64,000 bases of DNA from Rhodococcus sp. H36-A4 (GTDB lineage: Bacteria; Actinomycetota; Actinomycetes; Mycobacteriales; Mycobacteriaceae). A model generated the notes under the pieces. That model did not search any database. It was not told where the DNA came from and was given only the letters and a program-made list of their open reading frames with translations. The position numbers and the translations under genes were made by a program. Positions 36,967 through 45,614 of the stretch are shown one piece after another (position 1 is the stretch's first letter; every line of letters starts with the position of its first letter). The DNA lies in assembly GCF_027158005.1 (NCBI RefSeq), contig NZ_JAPVLQ010000006.1, positions 405,573-469,572 on the forward strand. The letters run 5' to 3'.

Positions 36967-37732
36967 CATCTTCACTCGCGAAATCATCGACCGTCGGATG
37001 CCAGTCGCCGCACTGGGCGTCGTGCTGGCACTCTTCGCATTCTTCGTGACCGGGATCAGCTCCGGGCTCGAGGACGTGATGACCGATCTGACCGACGCGA
37101 TGCCCGATGCAGTCACTGCGTTCATCCCGGCAGGCCCAGGCGGCTATGCGATCGGTGAGCTGTTCAACCTGATCGCCCCGCTGGCCCTGATCGCGTACGC
37201 GGTTATCACCGCGGCGGCGGCAACCGCCGGGGAGGAAAAAGTCGGGACGATGGCGTTGCTGTCCGCCCAGCCGGTCACCAGACGGTCGATCCTGGCACAG
37301 AAAGCTTTGGGAGTGGGCGCGGCACTCGCTGCGGTGACGATAGTGTTCGGCGCCGCTACGGTTCTGTCGGCAATGCTGTTCGGCGTCGACGAGCTCACTC
37401 CCCGCCACATCGCAGCGGCGTGTCTGCATCTGTATCTGCTCGCTTTGCTATTCGGGGCGATCACGCTGGCCGCGGGCGCAGTAGCCGGCGATCCGGGTAT
37501 AGCCGCCGGCGTCGGAGGCGGTCTCGCGATGGCAGCGTGGGTGTCGAACTCGATGCTTCCGATTGCACATCTCGACGCGTGGGCGCGAATCAGCCCGTGG
37601 TATTACTACGTCTCCAGCGAGCCGCTGAGTCATGGCGTCGACCTGCCGCACATCCTCCTCCTCGTCGTACTTACCCTCGCCGCGGCGACGATCGCGGCCT
37701 TTGCATTCGACCGCCGCGATCTGAAGGGATGA
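36956..37732 (+). CDS. ABC transporter permease subunit 1
   Basis: A 258-residue ABC-2-type permease with six membrane helices. AAGGA precedes the ATG at 36956, which lies inside the ATPase gene. A conserved cytoplasmic segment, Glu-Glu-Lys-Val-Gly-Thr-Met-Ala-Leu-Leu-Leu-like, precedes Arg-Arg-Ser, as in exporters that move lipophilic drugs. A pattern Ser-Pro-Trp-Tyr-Tyr-Tyr near the C-terminus is shared with the second permease, so the two are paralogues forming one heteromeric pore (inference). Confidence 0.85.
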   Translation: MSTDIFTREIIDRRMPVAALGVVLALFAFFVTGISSGLEDVMTDLTDAMPDAVTAFIPAGPGGYAIGELFNLIAPLALIAYAVITAAAATAGEEKVGTMALLSAQPVTRRSILAQKALGVGAALAAVTIVFGAATVLSAMLFGVDELTPRHIAAACLHLYLLALLFGAITLAAGAVAGDPGIAAGVGGGLAMAAWVSNSMLPIAHLDAWARISPWYYYVSSEPLSHGVDLPHILLLVVLTLAAATIAAFAFDRRDLKG

Positions 37733-38583
37733 GCACGATGACAACGATCTCGGACCACGCTGCCACCGGATCGGCACGACCCGGCAGTCTCCGCCAGATC
37801 CAAGGGGTGACCGCGCTCGCTCTGCACGACCGGTTGACCCTGGTGGGTGTCGTGGCTACGGCGATGGTCGCGATGGGTGCTCTAACGGGAGCGCTGTGGC
37901 CGCCGCTGCAGGACACGCTGGTCGGCCTGCCCGCTGATTTCACGGACGCGATCGGCAAGGTACTCACCGGAGCCAACATGACGACTCCGGCGGGGTGGAT
38001 GAATGCCGAAATGGTCTCGCTTGTCGTGCCCGGAGGATTGATCGCGGTTGCGATTCTCTCCGCATCCAAAGCAATTTGTGGGGAGGAGCAGACCAAGACC
38101 GTGGGCGTACTTCTATCGCTTCCATTGAGCCGCAGCGCTTTTCTTACCGCCAAGACCGCCGCCATGATTGTGCACGTCCTGCTTGCGACACTCGGCGTCG
38201 CAGCCGGATTGATAATCGGGGATGTGATCGGCGGCCTCGGTATCGACGCATCCGGCGTGTTCGGCACCTGCGCGCACAGCGCACTGTTGGCGATGGTGTT
38301 CGGCGCGGTCGCGGTTCTGATCGCTGCGCTTACCGGTGACGCCCGGCTCGCGGCAACCATCCCCGCGGTGCTTGCCGTAATTGCCTTCGCGCTCAACGCG
38401 TTCCTACCGTTGTCGGACTCACTTGCCGGCTTCACGAAGGTCAGTCCCTGGTACTACTTCGCAGGTAGCAACCCCCTCGTCAACGGGGCCAACTACGCTG
38501 ATCTATCAATTCTTCTCGTTGCCGCGATCATTTTGTGCGCCTGCGCGTTCCCCGTCTATATCCGACGTGACCTGACCGGCTGA
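37729..38583 (+). CDS. ABC transporter permease subunit 2
   Basis: About 284 residues with six membrane helices. It shares with the first permease the Glu-Glu-Gln-Thr-Lys-Thr cytoplasmic loop and the Ser-Pro-Trp-Tyr-Tyr segment near the end. ATG 37729 overlaps the stop of the previous gene; ATG 37738 has better spacing from AAGGG and is equally likely. Together with the ATPase and first permease it makes an exporter, divergent from the NRPS and so a candidate for exporting its product. Confidence 0.84.
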   Translation: MSTMTTISDHAATGSARPGSLRQIQGVTALALHDRLTLVGVVATAMVAMGALTGALWPPLQDTLVGLPADFTDAIGKVLTGANMTTPAGWMNAEMVSLVVPGGLIAVAILSASKAICGEEQTKTVGVLLSLPLSRSAFLTAKTAAMIVHVLLATLGVAAGLIIGDVIGGLGIDASGVFGTCAHSALLAMVFGAVAVLIAALTGDARLAATIPAVLAVIAFALNAFLPLSDSLAGFTKVSPWYYFAGSNPLVNGANYADLSILLVAAIILCACAFPVYIRRDLTG

Positions 38584-38626
38584 AGGTTGGGGTGCACGGC
38601 CGCCGTCAGCTTGCGAAGGGCACCCG

Positions 38627-38962
38627 ATGACACAGTGCTACAAGCGAAGTGCGAGTTCCCTCACGAACCACACCATCGGTAATGAAGCCGTCCTCATCGA
38701 TCATTGCTGGAGTCACCGGGAGATGAGCACATGCCCCGTCTACGATCGCCGCATCGGTGTTGTGTCGTACGGCACGCCGCGGAAACCGTCAGGAGTCAAA
38801 GTGGCTGCGGTGCGAAGCAACGCCGAATTACTCGACTTCGCGCACAAGCTACCCGATATCAACAAGATGTTCGACATGGTTTTCGCTCCTTCGGACCCGC
38901 TGGAGTCGGGCGCGATCGAGGCAGTACGACGTAACGAATTTACAGTATTCAGCGAAACCTGA
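38627..38962 (+). CDS. hypothetical protein
   Basis: A frame of 111 residues (79 from ATG 38723), with coding-like G/C third positions. GAAGGG lies six bases before ATG 38627, making that start preferred. The body ends in a stretch rich in Phe, Asp and Lys (Asp-Ile-Asn-Lys-Met-Phe-Asp-Met-Val-Phe). I recognise no family. It lies between the ABC operon and the kinase gene. Confidence 0.5.
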   Translation: MTQCYKRSASSLTNHTIGNEAVLIDHCWSHREMSTCPVYDRRIGVVSYGTPRKPSGVKVAAVRSNAELLDFAHKLPDINKMFDMVFAPSDPLESGAIEAVRRNEFTVFSET

Positions 38963-39008
38963 CTGGATCATCGTTTGTATTCTTCTCGGCACACACGAAG
39001 CAGGTTCG

Positions 39009-40598
39009 ATGAATCAGTTCGCAACAGACTCCCGCGAGGGAAGCCGGTTCGGCCCCTACGAGCTCAGATCCTTGCTCGGCAAGGGCGGCATGGGTGAGGT
39101 GTACGAGGCGTACGACACGGTCAAGGACCGCACTGTCGCTCTCAAGCTGCTTTCGCCCGACCTTGCGCACGATCCGATATATCAGGAACGGTTCCGCCGC
39201 GAATCGCGAGCTGCAGCACGTCTTCGAGAGCCACACATCATTCCCATTCACGACTGGGGCGAGATCGACGGCGTCCTCTTCATCGACATGCGATTGGTCG
39301 CCGGCGATGATCTTCGAACCGCGCTCCAGGCGCAGGGTCCGATGTCACCGAGCCGCGCCGTCGCGATCGTCGCACAGGTCGCCTCAGCGTTGGACGCCGC
39401 GCACGCCGACAATTTGATTCACCGCGACATCAAGCCGGAGAATATTCTCCTAACTCGGCACGACTTCGCATACCTGGTGGACTTCGGTATTGCCCGGTCG
39501 GGTTCGGACGTACAGCTCACCACCCAGGGCACCGCGATCGGCTCGTACGCCTACATGGCACCCGAACGATTCGACGCCGATGCGATCACCGATCGCGCCG
39601 ATACGTACTCCCTGGCCTGCGTGCTGTACGAATGCCTCACCGGAACAGCGCCCTATCCGTCGACCAGCGTCAGTCAACTGATCAAAGCGCATCTCATGAC
39701 CGCGCCACCTCGAGCCAGCCTCACTCGGCCGGGGCTTCCCCGCGCACTCGATGCAGTAGTCGTCCGCGGCCTGGCGAAGAACCCTGATGAACGGTTCGCC
39801 AGTACAGGCGACTTCGCGCTCGCCGCCCATCTTGCCCTTACTCCGCCGGACCGCGACGAGGCCACCGCGATCGTCGGTCGCACGCTCGACGGCACAGTAG
39901 TTGGCAGCGTCGGTGAATATCGACAGACCAAGGTTGGCGATGCCGTCCATCCCCGACCGCAGGCCTGGGACACAGCGGCACCCCCTCCCCTACCACCTCT
40001 ACCGAATGCAGCCCCGTACCCGATCGCCCAACCGAGGCCGCACCGCTCGACATTTCTCCCCGTGGCGATCACCCTCCTCGTCGTCCTGGTACTTGGACTC
40101 GGCGCGTCTGTTGCATGGCTGACACTCGCGCCGAACACCGAATCCAACACGGCTGCACTACCATCGGCGGCTGCTCCGACTTCGCAGAGCGCACCGAAGA
40201 CGGAGGTAGAACCGCCGACAGCGGTCGTCCCGACGTCCGCTCCGGTCGCACCCACCCGCGCTCGGGCGATCCCCGTCTCCGGCGCGGACAGTCAAGGCTT
40301 CCTCGGCAATTCCGGCCCGCGATGCAACGCCGACAACCTCGCCGTCGCCATCGGGCGCAGCACCGATTCCATGATCGTGGTCTGCGAAACCGGTGTCGGC
40401 CGCTACTACTACAAGGGCGTCCGCATCACCGACGGTGCCGGGATCGAACTCGATGACCCCCGGCCCTCCGCCGGCGGATTCGTCGCTACCAACCCCACCG
40501 ACGGCACCCAGTATCAACTCAACCGATCCGGGTTGACCATCGTCTCCGACGGCGAAGTGCTGGCCGAAGAGCCGATGAGGGAGTACTACGCGCGCTGA
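39009..40598 (+). CDS. PknB-type receptor Ser/Thr protein kinase
   Basis: A 529-residue kinase. The catalytic domain (about 15-270) has Gly-Lys-Gly-Gly-Met-Gly-Glu-Val-Tyr, the ATP-anchoring Lys in Val-Ala-Leu-Lys, His-Arg-Asp-Ile-Lys-Pro-Glu-Asn, Asp-Phe-Gly-Ile-Ala and Ala-Pro-Glu. A Pro-rich linker leads to a single membrane helix (about 348-370) and an extracellular C-terminal domain of about 155 residues without PASTA repeats. It phosphorylates Ser/Thr in response to an external ligand that is not known. ATG 39009 was chosen by domain start. Confidence 0.9.
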   Translation: MNQFATDSREGSRFGPYELRSLLGKGGMGEVYEAYDTVKDRTVALKLLSPDLAHDPIYQERFRRESRAAARLREPHIIPIHDWGEIDGVLFIDMRLVAGDDLRTALQAQGPMSPSRAVAIVAQVASALDAAHADNLIHRDIKPENILLTRHDFAYLVDFGIARSGSDVQLTTQGTAIGSYAYMAPERFDADAITDRADTYSLACVLYECLTGTAPYPSTSVSQLIKAHLMTAPPRASLTRPGLPRALDAVVVRGLAKNPDERFASTGDFALAAHLALTPPDRDEATAIVGRTLDGTVVGSVGEYRQTKVGDAVHPRPQAWDTAAPPPLPPLPNAAPYPIAQPRPHRSTFLPVAITLLVVLVLGLGASVAWLTLAPNTESNTAALPSAAAPTSQSAPKTEVEPPTAVVPTSAPVAPTRARAIPVSGADSQGFLGNSGPRCNADNLAVAIGRSTDSMIVVCETGVGRYYYKGVRITDGAGIELDDPRPSAGGFVATNPTDGTQYQLNRSGLTIVSDGEVLAEEPMREYYAR

Positions 40599-40891
40599 CC
40601 TCATGTCTCATTGCGAAATGTTTCATTGCGGGGCCGACACCGCTGACCTGTCTGATTCGCCTTCGGTGAGGCGTCCCGGCGAGACGGGACGTGAAGGCTC
40701 CGCACAGTCGAGCAAGGCCCTAGGCGGATCTTGATTCTACGGAATACCTCCGTGCGGTTGGCCATCATGCTGGATGGGACGATTGCGAGCGCGGCGTTCT
40801 GCCGCCGTTCGTTCGCGAGTATCGTTACAGCAGAATCACTTTGGGATCTTGCCGGAATTACGGGAAGAAGCCGCGCCCGCGGGCCGACCAC
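40599..40891. other. intergenic region before the ISL3 remnant
   Basis: This stretch holds no supported gene. The octamer TCATTGCG is repeated at about 40608 and 40623 just after the kinase stop. Possible ORFs here are arginine-rich or lack starts and look like noise. Confidence 0.5.
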
Positions 40892-41131
40892 GTTGCCCTC
40901 GATATCAAGAGTGTGCAGATTGCTCGGAAGCAGTTGCGCCGCAAGTGGCCGGATACGAAAGCGTTCCTCGGCACCGGAATCGCCAACGCTCGAGCGGGGG
41001 GCTCCAACCGATTGGCCAAGACCGTGAAACGCTCGGGATGAGGGTTCCGCAATCGGGAGAACTCGATGCGGCGGATGGACTTTCACTGCGCGCGCGCTCA
41101 GCGGGCCTCCGCACGTCAGACGTCAAGCTGA
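40892..41131 (+). pseudogene. ISL3-family transposase remnant, C-terminal end
   Basis: The frame encodes sequence like the last 80 residues of ISL3/IS1164-type transposases: Trp-Pro-Asp-x-Lys-Ala-Phe-Leu, Gly-Ile-Ala-Asn-Ala-Arg, Gly-Ser-Asn-Arg-Leu-Ala-Lys, and after an in-frame TGA at 41039-41041, Gly-Phe-Arg-Asn-Arg-Glu-Asn-Ser, Phe-His-Cys-Ala-Arg, ending at TGA 41131. In active copies the stop position is usually Cys or Ala. Upstream parts of the transposase are missing. Confidence 0.72.
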
Positions 41132-41137
41132 TTGTCC

Positions 41138-41158
41138 GTGAAAAGTCACAGAGCCGTC
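41138..41158 (+). repeat. candidate ISL3 right inverted repeat
   Basis: Beyond the transposase stop the sequence contains GTGAAAAGTCACAGAGCC. Its complement begins GGCTCTGTGAC, like the GGCTCT ends of ISL3 elements. The matching left end was not found. Confidence 0.35.
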
Positions 41159-41243
41159 CTAGTCGCTTGTCTCGCTGTATGAAACAAGTCACCACCAGAA
41201 CAGGGGTCGCTGCTACTTTGACCACAAGTGCGGCATCAAAATA

Positions 41244-41310
41244 GTTGTCGCCCTGAGACGAGGTCTCGCGTCGATTTTCTTGGCGCGAGACCTCGTTGTA
41301 TGGCAACAAC
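41244..41310 (+). promoter_or_regulatory. long hairpin upstream of the amidase gene
   Basis: The inner stem is 13 perfect base pairs (41258-41270 with 41284-41296) around a 13-base loop. After a 5-base bulge on each side, outer arms of nine bases (41244-41252 and 41302-41310) pair with one mismatch. It ends 19 bases before the amidase ATG and only a few bases before its ribosome site, and has no T-run. It could be an attenuator, 5' leader structure, operator or IS-derived scar. Confidence 0.6.
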
Positions 41311-41329
41311 TGCGAGGTCAGGAGCAAGC

Positions 41330-42754
41330 ATGCAAGAATTGTTCGACGAGCGAGACATGACGGGGTTGGCAAAAGCGATCTCGGATAGAGAAGTATCTGT
41401 CAGCGAAGTCGTCGAATTCGCCCTTGCCCGAATCGACGAACGCAACCCCACCATCAACGCAATTATCGCCGAGCGCCCGGACCAGGTTCGGGCAGAGATC
41501 GAGGCGGGTCTGCCGGAGGGCCCACTCACTGGCGTGCCGTTCGCGATCAAAGACCTCGTCACCGATGTCGCCGGGCTGCCGACGACGCATGGATCTCGTC
41601 TTTTCGCCGACGCGGTAGCCAAGGCCGACTCGCCAATTGTCACTGCCTACCGACGAGCGGGAATGGCGATCGTCGGCAAGACCAACACCCCTGAATGGGG
41701 CCAGAACGCCAGCACCGAGCCAGCACTGTTCGGACCTACGCGCAATCCGCACCGGCTCAGCCACTCCCCAGGTGGATCGTCGGGTGGTGCGTCGGCCGCG
41801 GTCACCTCTGGCATGCTCCCTGCCGCGCACGCCAGTGATGGCGGCGGCTCCATACGCATCCCGGCGGCGATGACAGGACTGGTGGGCCTCAAGCCCTCTA
41901 GGGGGCGAGCCATCGGGAGTGTCGGGAGTAATGCCCTCACCTCGCCATTGTCGGTGCAGCATGCAGTTACGCGCAGCGTGCGGGACTCGGCGCTGCTTCT
42001 TGACATCGTGTCCGTACCGCAGCGCGGGGCGCCGATAACGATTGTGCAGCAGTCCCGCCCCTATGTGCAGGAGGTGGGTGTCAACCCAGGCGTGCTGCGG
42101 ATCGGAACTATGACGCACTTGCCGAACGGCACGCCCGCACACGCGGACTGCGCGGCGGCCGTCGACGACGTCGCAGCTCTTTTGGCCAGTCTGGGCCATC
42201 GGATCAGCTCCGGAAAGCCGGACTTCGCGCTAGGCGACAATTCCGCTGTAATACGGCAGGGAACCGCGGCATCGATGGCGATGGCGGTGGACGCCCGGCT
42301 GGAGCAACTCGGGCGAGGGCTCCGAGACGACGATCTGGAGGCCGCGGTCCGAGTGGTCTATGAACGCACGAAGAAACTCGGCGCAAGCGCGTTCCCTCTC
42401 GCAATGGAAAAGCTCAGCCTCGTCGCCGAATCAGTCGGCGGATTCTTCGCTGACTATGATCTGCTGGTCACGCCAACCCTCGCTGAGCCGACACCTCCTC
42501 TCGGGCTGCTCGATGCCAGCAGCATCGAGTCGATTTGGACCTATGCGGGGGCTTACAGCGCGTTCGCGAGCCCCTTCAACATCACCGGCCAGCCAGCAAT
42601 CTCGCTGCCCCTGGGTCAGGACTCGACCGGTATGCCACTGGGTGTGCAGTTCGTGTCGGCGTTCGGTCGCGAGGACCTGCTGATCCGCATCGCCTCACAG
42701 ATCGAGTCGATGCAGCCTTGGAGCATCACGCCGATCTGGCCACCAGTGAATTGA
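41330..42754 (+). CDS. Amidase signature family enzyme
   Basis: A 474-residue amidase. The catalytic Lys is in Phe-Ala-Ile-Lys-Asp-Leu (about 76), the cis-Ser in Gly-Gly-Ser-Ser-Gly-Gly-Ala (about 150) and the nucleophile Ser in Asp-Gly-Gly-Gly-Ser-Ile-Arg-Ile-Pro (about 175). AGGAG precedes the ATG. These enzymes hydrolyse amides, carbamates or related bonds. The neighbours are a thioesterase and an acyl ligase, so an amide or acid may be processed. The substrate is unknown. Confidence 0.9.
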   Translation: MQELFDERDMTGLAKAISDREVSVSEVVEFALARIDERNPTINAIIAERPDQVRAEIEAGLPEGPLTGVPFAIKDLVTDVAGLPTTHGSRLFADAVAKADSPIVTAYRRAGMAIVGKTNTPEWGQNASTEPALFGPTRNPHRLSHSPGGSSGGASAAVTSGMLPAAHASDGGGSIRIPAAMTGLVGLKPSRGRAIGSVGSNALTSPLSVQHAVTRSVRDSALLLDIVSVPQRGAPITIVQQSRPYVQEVGVNPGVLRIGTMTHLPNGTPAHADCAAAVDDVAALLASLGHRISSGKPDFALGDNSAVIRQGTAASMAMAVDARLEQLGRGLRDDDLEAAVRVVYERTKKLGASAFPLAMEKLSLVAESVGGFFADYDLLVTPTLAEPTPPLGLLDASSIESIWTYAGAYSAFASPFNITGQPAISLPLGQDSTGMPLGVQFVSAFGREDLLIRIASQIESMQPWSITPIWPPVN

Positions 42755-42942
42755 CCACGGCCTTGCAACCGGCACTGCTACACCCTCTCAACAGAGCAAG
42801 GGTGGGCACGGCGCCCCACCGAGTTGGCATGGATGTCTCTTGTGCAGCCGGTTTCCGCTAGAAGTGCGTGGCGATCCAGGAAATAGAGTCCGCGGCAACG
42901 GCCGCACCGCACCGTGACGCTCGCTTTGGTCTTATTCAGCAA

Positions 42943-43554
42943 TCAGCTCGTCTCAGGGCGGATAAAGATGCCCTCTGCTTCTATCGTGACGCCGTCGGCG
43001 TCGGACAGTGTTCCAGTGACAATCACTTTGCGGCGTTCCGTGCGATCTACACGGGCTTCGGCACGAAGCGTGCCCAACGGGGTACCGCGGCGATAACGCA
43101 GAGTGAGGGTGCCGGTGAAGCTCGGCGCAACGGATTTCGCGGTGGCCCCGAGCACGTGATCGAGGATCAGTGCCCCGATCCCTCCGTGCACCAGGCCGGT
43201 CGGACCTTCATAGGCTGCACCGAGAGTGAGCTCGGCCCAGTGCAGCCCATCGGGGGAAGACTCGACCATGATCGGAGGGGCGATCGCATTGCGCAGGCCC
43301 ACCGCGACGTTGCCCCAAGACACTGAATCGCCAACGGGGGTTTTCCGCAGACCATATGAACCGACGATCTGCTTTACGCGAAGTTTTGCCGTCGCAGCGG
43401 CGATCTCGTCACGGACCTGAGTGATGACGGTATCGTCGACCTCAGTGCGGATGGTTGCGTCGATGAGGTCGCGGACGGCCTCCGTGAGCGGAACGTAGAT
43501 GGCTCGGCGGCGGGCGAGTTCAGCTGCGTCGATATCTTCGATTACGTACTCCAC
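42943..43554 (-). CDS. PaaI-type hotdog thioesterase
   Basis: A 203-residue hotdog-fold protein with a helical N-terminal extension. The family region Tyr-Glu-Gly-Pro-Thr-Gly-Leu-Val-His-Gly-Gly (about 115-125), followed by Ala-Leu-Ile-Leu-Asp-His, is the helix and loop of PaaI thioesterases, and Phe-Thr-Gly-Thr-Leu-Thr-Leu-Arg-Tyr is the next strand. It hydrolyses acyl-CoA thioesters. The start is GTG 43554 after TAAGG. Confidence 0.82.
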   Translation of the reverse strand: MEYVIEDIDAAELARRRAIYVPLTEAVRDLIDATIRTEVDDTVITQVRDEIAAATAKLRVKQIVGSYGLRKTPVGDSVSWGNVAVGLRNAIAPPIMVESSPDGLHWAELTLGAAYEGPTGLVHGGIGALILDHVLGATAKSVAPSFTGTLTLRYRRGTPLGTLRAEARVDRTERRKVIVTGTLSDADGVTIEAEGIFIRPETS

Positions 43555-43740
43555 ACCTTAATTGTGCAGTACATCACCGGAGACAGCTATCTGCACCCAT
43601 TTGGTCGGTTTGCTCCCGTGTCAACGATCAATTGGCCGATCTCGAACCTACTCCAGGGTTGTCGAGCATCTCGAGTATCGAGCGGGGATGCGAGGCCTCG
43701 AATCCACCAGTAAGGCAGACGCATCGAGGTCTCGACCCAG

Positions 43741-44019
43741 GTGACGATCACAGAGCATCGAGCTTCATGGATCCGGAAATGGGAGCGAAGCAGATCGTCG
43801 TTCGCCGACAAAGCTGCAACCCAGAAGCGGATCACCGAACGCACCATCCAGATCACGGGATTACGTGATGAACTCGGCAGGTATTGCACTTTCGCCGTCG
43901 CGAACTCGGAGACTTCGATTTGGACGGAAGTCGTCCGCCGGACCGAGGCCCAAGTTACTATTCGGTTCACGATTGCGAGGCAACCGGACTTGCGTAATCC
44001 GTACGCCAATACGATATGA
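43741..44019 (+). CDS. hypothetical protein upstream of the acyl ligase
   Basis: A 92-residue frame with strongly coding-like codon use and a stop 10 bases before the ligase ATG, inside whose gap the ligase ribosome site lies. No motif is recognised. The GTG at 43741 has only a distant GAGG, so the start is doubtful. It may be a degraded or novel small gene. Confidence 0.4.
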   Translation: MTITEHRASWIRKWERSRSSFADKAATQKRITERTIQITGLRDELGRYCTFAVANSETSIWTEVVRRTEAQVTIRFTIARQPDLRNPYANTI

Positions 44020-44029
44020 GGATGGTTCG

Positions 44030-45592
44030 ATGTCCGATTCCCCCGCAGCAATCATCTCTGATCGCGTCGAGCATTGGTCGACGGTCAAACCCGACGAGCT
44101 TGCGATGGCATTCCAAGGGTCGGAATACACGTGGTCACAGTGGTATGACCGCATCCTCCGCGTCGCGGCCGCCCTCGCCGACGCGGGTATCGTAGCCGGC
44201 GATACGGTCGCGTTTGTCGACAAAAATAACTTATCATGTATCGAAGTCACCTATGCCGCTTCGCTTCTCGGTGCGGCGAACGTCGTTCCGAACTGGCGGC
44301 TTGCAGGTGAAGAACTCGATTACGTGCTAGCCGACTCAGGTGCCCGCATCCTGTTCGTCGGCAGCGAACTCCATCCACAGATTCTTGCGATCCGCGACCG
44401 TCTGACCGCCGTCGAAAGGATCTTCTCGATAGGCGGTGAACACGATGAGTTCGAGCCTTGGATCGACGGAGTCTCGCCTTTACACCCCCGTCCACATGTT
44501 AGCCCGGATGCAACTGCACTGATTCTCTACAGCTCAGGGACTACCGGTCGTCCCAAAGGTATTCGGCTGACACATCGAAACCTTTTCGCACACAGCGACA
44601 GCATGCTCGACATCATGCCGGTGGAGGAAGACCACCGATTCTTGGTCGCCATGCCTATGTTCCACGTCGGTGGAACCTGCTACGCCATTATGGGAATTCA
44701 TGCTGGTAAGCACTGCTACTTCACCCGGGAAGCTGACGGCCCGTCTATCTTTGCCGGACTCGCGGCCGGCGCCAACATCGCCTTCCTCGTTCCCCCGGTG
44801 ATCGCCGGGGTGTTGGCTGCGGGAGAACAAGCGATCAACGCGTTCAAGGCATTCAAGCGCATCGTCTACGGCGCTGCACCGATGCCGCTGCCACTGCTGC
44901 GCGCTGCACTTGCTGCCTGGCCGGACACTGAGTTCGTACAGGTCTACGGCATGACCGAGTTGGCTGGGGTGGTCACCGCGTTGATGCCCGACGTTCATCG
45001 CGATGAGGCCCAGACCGAACGCATGGCCTCGGCTGGGACGCCGATCCCCGGTATGGAAGTCCGGATCGTCGATCCCGTGACACTCGAGGATGCACCAACC
45101 GGGATCACTGGTGAACTGTGGTGGCGGTCGGAACAATGCACCCCGGGCTATCTGGGTAAACCCGAGGCCACAGCCGAAACCATCACCGCCGAAGGGTGGT
45201 TGCGCAGCGGGGACATGGGACGAGCCGATGACGGCGGCTTCATATTCATCGAAGACCGTCTCAAGGACATGATCATTACCGGTGGTGAGAACGTCTACTC
45301 ACCTGAGATCGAACGGATCCTCGTGGAGCATCCCGCAATCGCCGAGGTCGCAGTCATCGGCGTCCCCGACGACCGTTGGGGTGAAACGATCAAAGCCGTT
45401 GTCGTTCTCGTGCCCGATGCGGTCGTCGATGAATCCGAATTGATCACCTATACCCGCGGCCGTCTCGCAAAGTTCAAATGCCCCACGAGTATCGACGTCG
45501 TCGAAGTCCTCCCCCGAAACCCCACCGGAAAGATCCTCAAACGCGACCTCCGCAAACCATACTGGGACAACCGAGACAACAAGTTGATCTAG
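44030..45592 (+). CDS. AMP-binding acyl-CoA ligase-like enzyme
   Basis: A 520-residue adenylate-forming enzyme. The phosphate-binding loop Tyr-Ser-Ser-Gly-Thr-Thr-Gly-Arg-Pro-Lys-Gly lies near 165, Tyr-Gly-Met-Thr-Glu near 305, and Ser-Gly-Asp-Met-Gly and Ile-Thr-Gly-Gly-Glu-Asn-Val-Tyr near 395-425. The catalytic Lys is in Pro-Thr-Gly-Lys-Ile-Leu-Lys-Arg (about 500). The substrate could be a fatty, cinnamic or other carboxylic acid. AGGATGG precedes the ATG at 44030. It probably works with the adjacent thioesterase and amidase. Confidence 0.9.
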   Translation: MSDSPAAIISDRVEHWSTVKPDELAMAFQGSEYTWSQWYDRILRVAAALADAGIVAGDTVAFVDKNNLSCIEVTYAASLLGAANVVPNWRLAGEELDYVLADSGARILFVGSELHPQILAIRDRLTAVERIFSIGGEHDEFEPWIDGVSPLHPRPHVSPDATALILYSSGTTGRPKGIRLTHRNLFAHSDSMLDIMPVEEDHRFLVAMPMFHVGGTCYAIMGIHAGKHCYFTREADGPSIFAGLAAGANIAFLVPPVIAGVLAAGEQAINAFKAFKRIVYGAAPMPLPLLRAALAAWPDTEFVQVYGMTELAGVVTALMPDVHRDEAQTERMASAGTPIPGMEVRIVDPVTLEDAPTGITGELWWRSEQCTPGYLGKPEATAETITAEGWLRSGDMGRADDGGFIFIEDRLKDMIITGGENVYSPEIERILVEHPAIAEVAVIGVPDDRWGETIKAVVVLVPDAVVDESELITYTRGRLAKFKCPTSIDVVEVLPRNPTGKILKRDLRKPYWDNRDNKLI

Positions 45593-45614
45593 ACAGCGAA
45601 GAAATCGGTGCTGA

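Noticed and set aside
40601..41086. 161-residue minus-strand frame across the ISL3 remnant
   Set aside because: It is antisense to the transposase-like sequence and shows no family pattern.
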